The notes below the pieces were generated by a model, which ran no database searches, was not told the origin of the DNA, and saw only the letters and a program-made list of their open reading frames with translations. Shown here piece by piece: positions 5,812 through 7,338 of a DNA stretch of 7,338 nt. The first letter of the stretch is position 1. Each line of letters opens with the position of its first letter. Location: NCBI GenBank assembly GCA_015229045.1, contig JADGCJ010000164.1, positions 1 through 7,338 of the forward strand. Reading direction: 5' to 3'. Position numbers and translations under genes: made by a program. This DNA is from Magnetococcales bacterium (GTDB taxonomy: Bacteria > Pseudomonadota > Magnetococcia > Magnetococcales > DC0425bin3).

Positions 5812-7190
5812 TACGTAAAAAGAGTTGTGTACTGACCGATGAGACATCTCCACATTGTTATTGCAATGAAATGATCTATAATGTCCTTGATATTTCTGCC
5901 GATGGCATGGCTTTGGTTTCTAGACGAGGACGATTTCTGAAGGTCAATCGGGCTTTATCCGCCATGACGGGTTATAGAGAAAAAGAGTTGTTATCTATTG
6001 ATTTTCAATCTATTACCCATAAGGATGATCTGGATGCCGAACAGGTTTATCTGAGACGAATGCAAAAAAAAGTCGATTCGACTTATCAATTGAGGAAGCG
6101 CCTTTTGCATAAAATGGGTCATGTCATCTGGGTGCAAGCTCATGTTTCTGCGGTTTTGGATGGATATGGCAATAAAAATAATTTTGTTTTACATTACAAG
6201 AAAGTCGATGTCCGAAGAAATAACGGTGCAAAGCCACAAAAATCCACGAACCAATTGGCGTTGGAAGGTTCCTCGGTCTACAACAACAAACCGGCATCCA
6301 AAGAATCTCGTTTCAATTTGTTCTTTAATACTATTGCCAGCAGTGCTCTGTTCAGTACCCTGATGGAGGATGAAGGCGAACAGGAGCAGATGGAAAAGCG
6401 GGTCATGCATTTGGTCCAATTGGCTATGGCTGGGGAATTGTCAGCCAATATGATACATGAAGTCAATAACATAAACAGTTCCATAAATTATTCTGTTACC
6501 ATATTGGAAGATGTCTGGCATGATATCAAATCAATTCTGGAACAGTATGCAGAGAAGTACGGTGATTTCATGCTGGGCGGATTTCCATTTTCCAAAATGC
6601 GTGGGCGTATTCCGGAGCTTTTATCTCTTGCACAGGGAAATTCCCGACGCATCCATGAAATTATTAATTTAATCAAAATTTTATCACGACCGAATCGACC
6701 AGACCAGGATGGTGCCGATGAGGTGGATATCAACGCGGTTGTGAAAAATGTTGCGCTGATCCTGGAAAATATGATTAAAAAATATACCGATCATTTTGAT
6801 CTGTTTTTGGCTGAATGCAACCCGATTGTCATTGGTTCTTCTCAAGGGTTGGAACAGGTTTTGATCAATATAATTATCAATGCTTTGGAATCTCTTCCAG
6901 ATCGCAGTCGTTCCGTTTCTGTTTCAGTTCATATTTATGAAGAACTGAATAATTCCATGGCAGCCATTTTGATCAGTGATCATGGTCGTGGCATCAGGAA
7001 TGATATTATCAATAAAATTTTTCAGCCATTCTTTTCCACCAAAACGGATCAGGGTGGTACGGGTCTTGGTCTGGCCATCTCAAGAAAAATAATTGAATCC
7101 CATGGCGGAAAAATTCACATCAAGTCGAGTTTTGGTTTTGGAACCATTGTGACCGTCTTGTTGCCGATCCGATCCCGCATGAAGTTTTGA
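5808..7190 (+). CDS. Cytoplasmic PAS-domain sensor histidine kinase
   Basis: This 460-residue protein (from ATG 5808) is a soluble two-component kinase; no signal peptide or membrane segment is visible. A PAS domain spans about 26-136 (DISADGMALVSRRGRFLKVN, MTGYREKELL, W108 in the C-terminal strand), followed by a polar linker (about 137-195). The dimerisation domain has H217 in GELSANMIHEVNN, the NtrB/HK4-type H-box, but with I222 where Pro usually follows HE-NN. The catalytic domain has an N-box INIIINALES (353-362), G1 DHGRGI (391-396), F-box FQPFFSTK (405-412) and G2 GTGLGLA (417-423). Between the H-box helix and the second helix is an extra segment (about 247-272) with GDFMLGG..F..MR..IPELL, which I recall from a kinase subgroup of deltaproteobacteria. 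Cys7, Cys17 and Cys19 near the N-terminus could bind a metal or sense redox, but this is a guess. ATG 5808 has GGGG (5795-5798) at spacing 9; TTG 5793 would add five residues. Its partner is probably the regulator at 3889. The signal is unknown. Confidence 0.93.
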   Translation: MIRKKSCVLTDETSPHCYCNEMIYNVLDISADGMALVSRRGRFLKVNRALSAMTGYREKELLSIDFQSITHKDDLDAEQVYLRRMQKKVDSTYQLRKRLLHKMGHVIWVQAHVSAVLDGYGNKNNFVLHYKKVDVRRNNGAKPQKSTNQLALEGSSVYNNKPASKESRFNLFFNTIASSALFSTLMEDEGEQEQMEKRVMHLVQLAMAGELSANMIHEVNNINSSINYSVTILEDVWHDIKSILEQYAEKYGDFMLGGFPFSKMRGRIPELLSLAQGNSRRIHEIINLIKILSRPNRPDQDGADEVDINAVVKNVALILENMIKKYTDHFDLFLAECNPIVIGSSQGLEQVLINIIINALESLPDRSRSVSVSVHIYEELNNSMAAILISDHGRGIRNDIINKIFQPFFSTKTDQGGTGLGLAISRKIIESHGGKIHIKSSFGFGTIVTVLLPIRSRMKF

Positions 7191-7243
7191 TTCAACTGTC
7201 TGATCCACGAAAACAAAATATTATTGAAAGTGGTTGGGGGAGT

Positions 7244-7273
7244 CTGAGGGGGAGGCTTCGCCTGCCCCCTCAG
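7244..7273. repeat. GC-rich hairpin 1 (REP-like)
   Basis: CTGAGGGGG (7244-7252) pairs with CCCCCTCAG (7265-7273), then AGGC (7253-7256) pairs with GCCT (7260-7263) around loop TTC, with G7264 bulged: 13 base pairs in all. It lies 54 bases after the kinase stop. This may act as a transcript-end stabiliser or Rho-assisted terminator, or be part of a dispersed repeat family. No other copy is in this window. Confidence 0.6.
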
Positions 7274-7280
7274 CGGGGGT

Positions 7281-7299
7281 CTGGGGGCAGCGCCCCCAG
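7281..7299. repeat. GC-rich hairpin 2 (REP-like)
   Basis: CTGGGGGC (7281-7288) and GCCCCCAG (7292-7299) form a perfect 8-bp stem with loop AGC. It follows hairpin 1 after seven bases. Similar G-run/C-run hairpins occur as dispersed repeats in several proteobacterial genomes. It is followed by GAAAAAC rather than a T-run, so it is not a standard + strand terminator. Confidence 0.6.
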
Positions 7300-7310
7300 G
7301 AAAAACGGGC

Positions 7311-7326
7311 TGAACGGTTACGTTCA
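7311..7326. repeat. Small inverted repeat TGAACG-GTTA-CGTTCA
   Basis: TGAACG (7311-7316) and CGTTCA (7321-7326) are perfect 6-base arms with a 4-base loop. The following CTGTTTCTGTC is only mildly T-rich. It could be a weak terminator, or an operator for a gene beyond the window end. Too little flank is present to decide. Confidence 0.35.
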
Positions 7327-7338
7327 CTGTTTCTGTCA

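Larger units (their letters stand above)
7191..7338. other. Non-coding tail after the kinase gene, rich in hairpins
   Basis: No gene is visible after the kinase stop. The tail begins AT-rich and turns abruptly GC-rich at about 7231, with three consecutive inverted repeats (7244-7273, 7281-7299, 7311-7326). None is followed by a strong T-tract on the + strand. The short minus-strand frame here (7115-7327) translates the hairpins and is not credible as a gene. Confidence 0.6.

Noticed and set aside
1..7338. CRISPR array, tRNA, rRNA, insertion sequence or toxin-antitoxin pair
   Set aside because: No regularly spaced repeats, no cloverleaf or rRNA sequence, no transposase and no small paired genes were seen on either strand.

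Overview
The window looks like the chromosome of a flagellated Gram-negative bacterium, probably a proteobacterium. The evidence is a FliP C-terminus, a long-form threonine synthase, a sigma54 (NtrC-type) response regulator, a soluble PAS histidine kinase and a GC-rich tandem hairpin of the REP type. I suspect a lineage near Alphaproteobacteria/Magnetococcales, from the general look of the genes and the hairpin only; this is a weak guess. All supported genes lie on the + strand.

Layout: (1) 2-355, the 3' end of fliP. (2) 365-1249, a ureohydrolase of the agmatinase type with all metal ligands visible. (3) 1221-2435, an ABC/SMC-like AAA ATPase of unknown role, overlapping the agmatinase gene by 29 bases. 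(4) 2504-3892, threonine synthase (GTG start, clear Shine-Dalgarno). (5) 3889-5331, an NtrC-family regulator (receiver, AAA+ with GAFTGA, Fis-type HTH) whose ATG overlaps the thrC stop as ATGA. (6) 5332-5807, a 476-base AT-rich intergenic region with several dyads and a good sigma54-type promoter match. (7) 5808-7190, a cytoplasmic PAS histidine kinase with an enlarged dimerisation region. (8) 7191-7338, a tail with three consecutive hairpins.

How it fits together: genes 1 to 5 are packed tightly enough to be read through together, although a flagellar export gene, polyamine enzyme, ATPase, amino-acid enzyme and regulator share no obvious pathway. The regulator and the kinase are probably partners. 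The kinase gene sits behind its own candidate -24/-12 promoter, with possible upstream activator sites about 110 to 230 bases before the expected transcription start. The simplest model is that the regulator, or another sigma54 activator, drives expression of its own kinase. This promoter region is the most interesting part of the window.

Base composition falls from left to right: a sample line in thrC (3001-3060) is 37/60 GC, one in the ATPase (2041-2100) is 30/60, and one in the kinase (6481-6540) is 20/60. The kinase and its upstream region may therefore have a different history from the biosynthetic genes.
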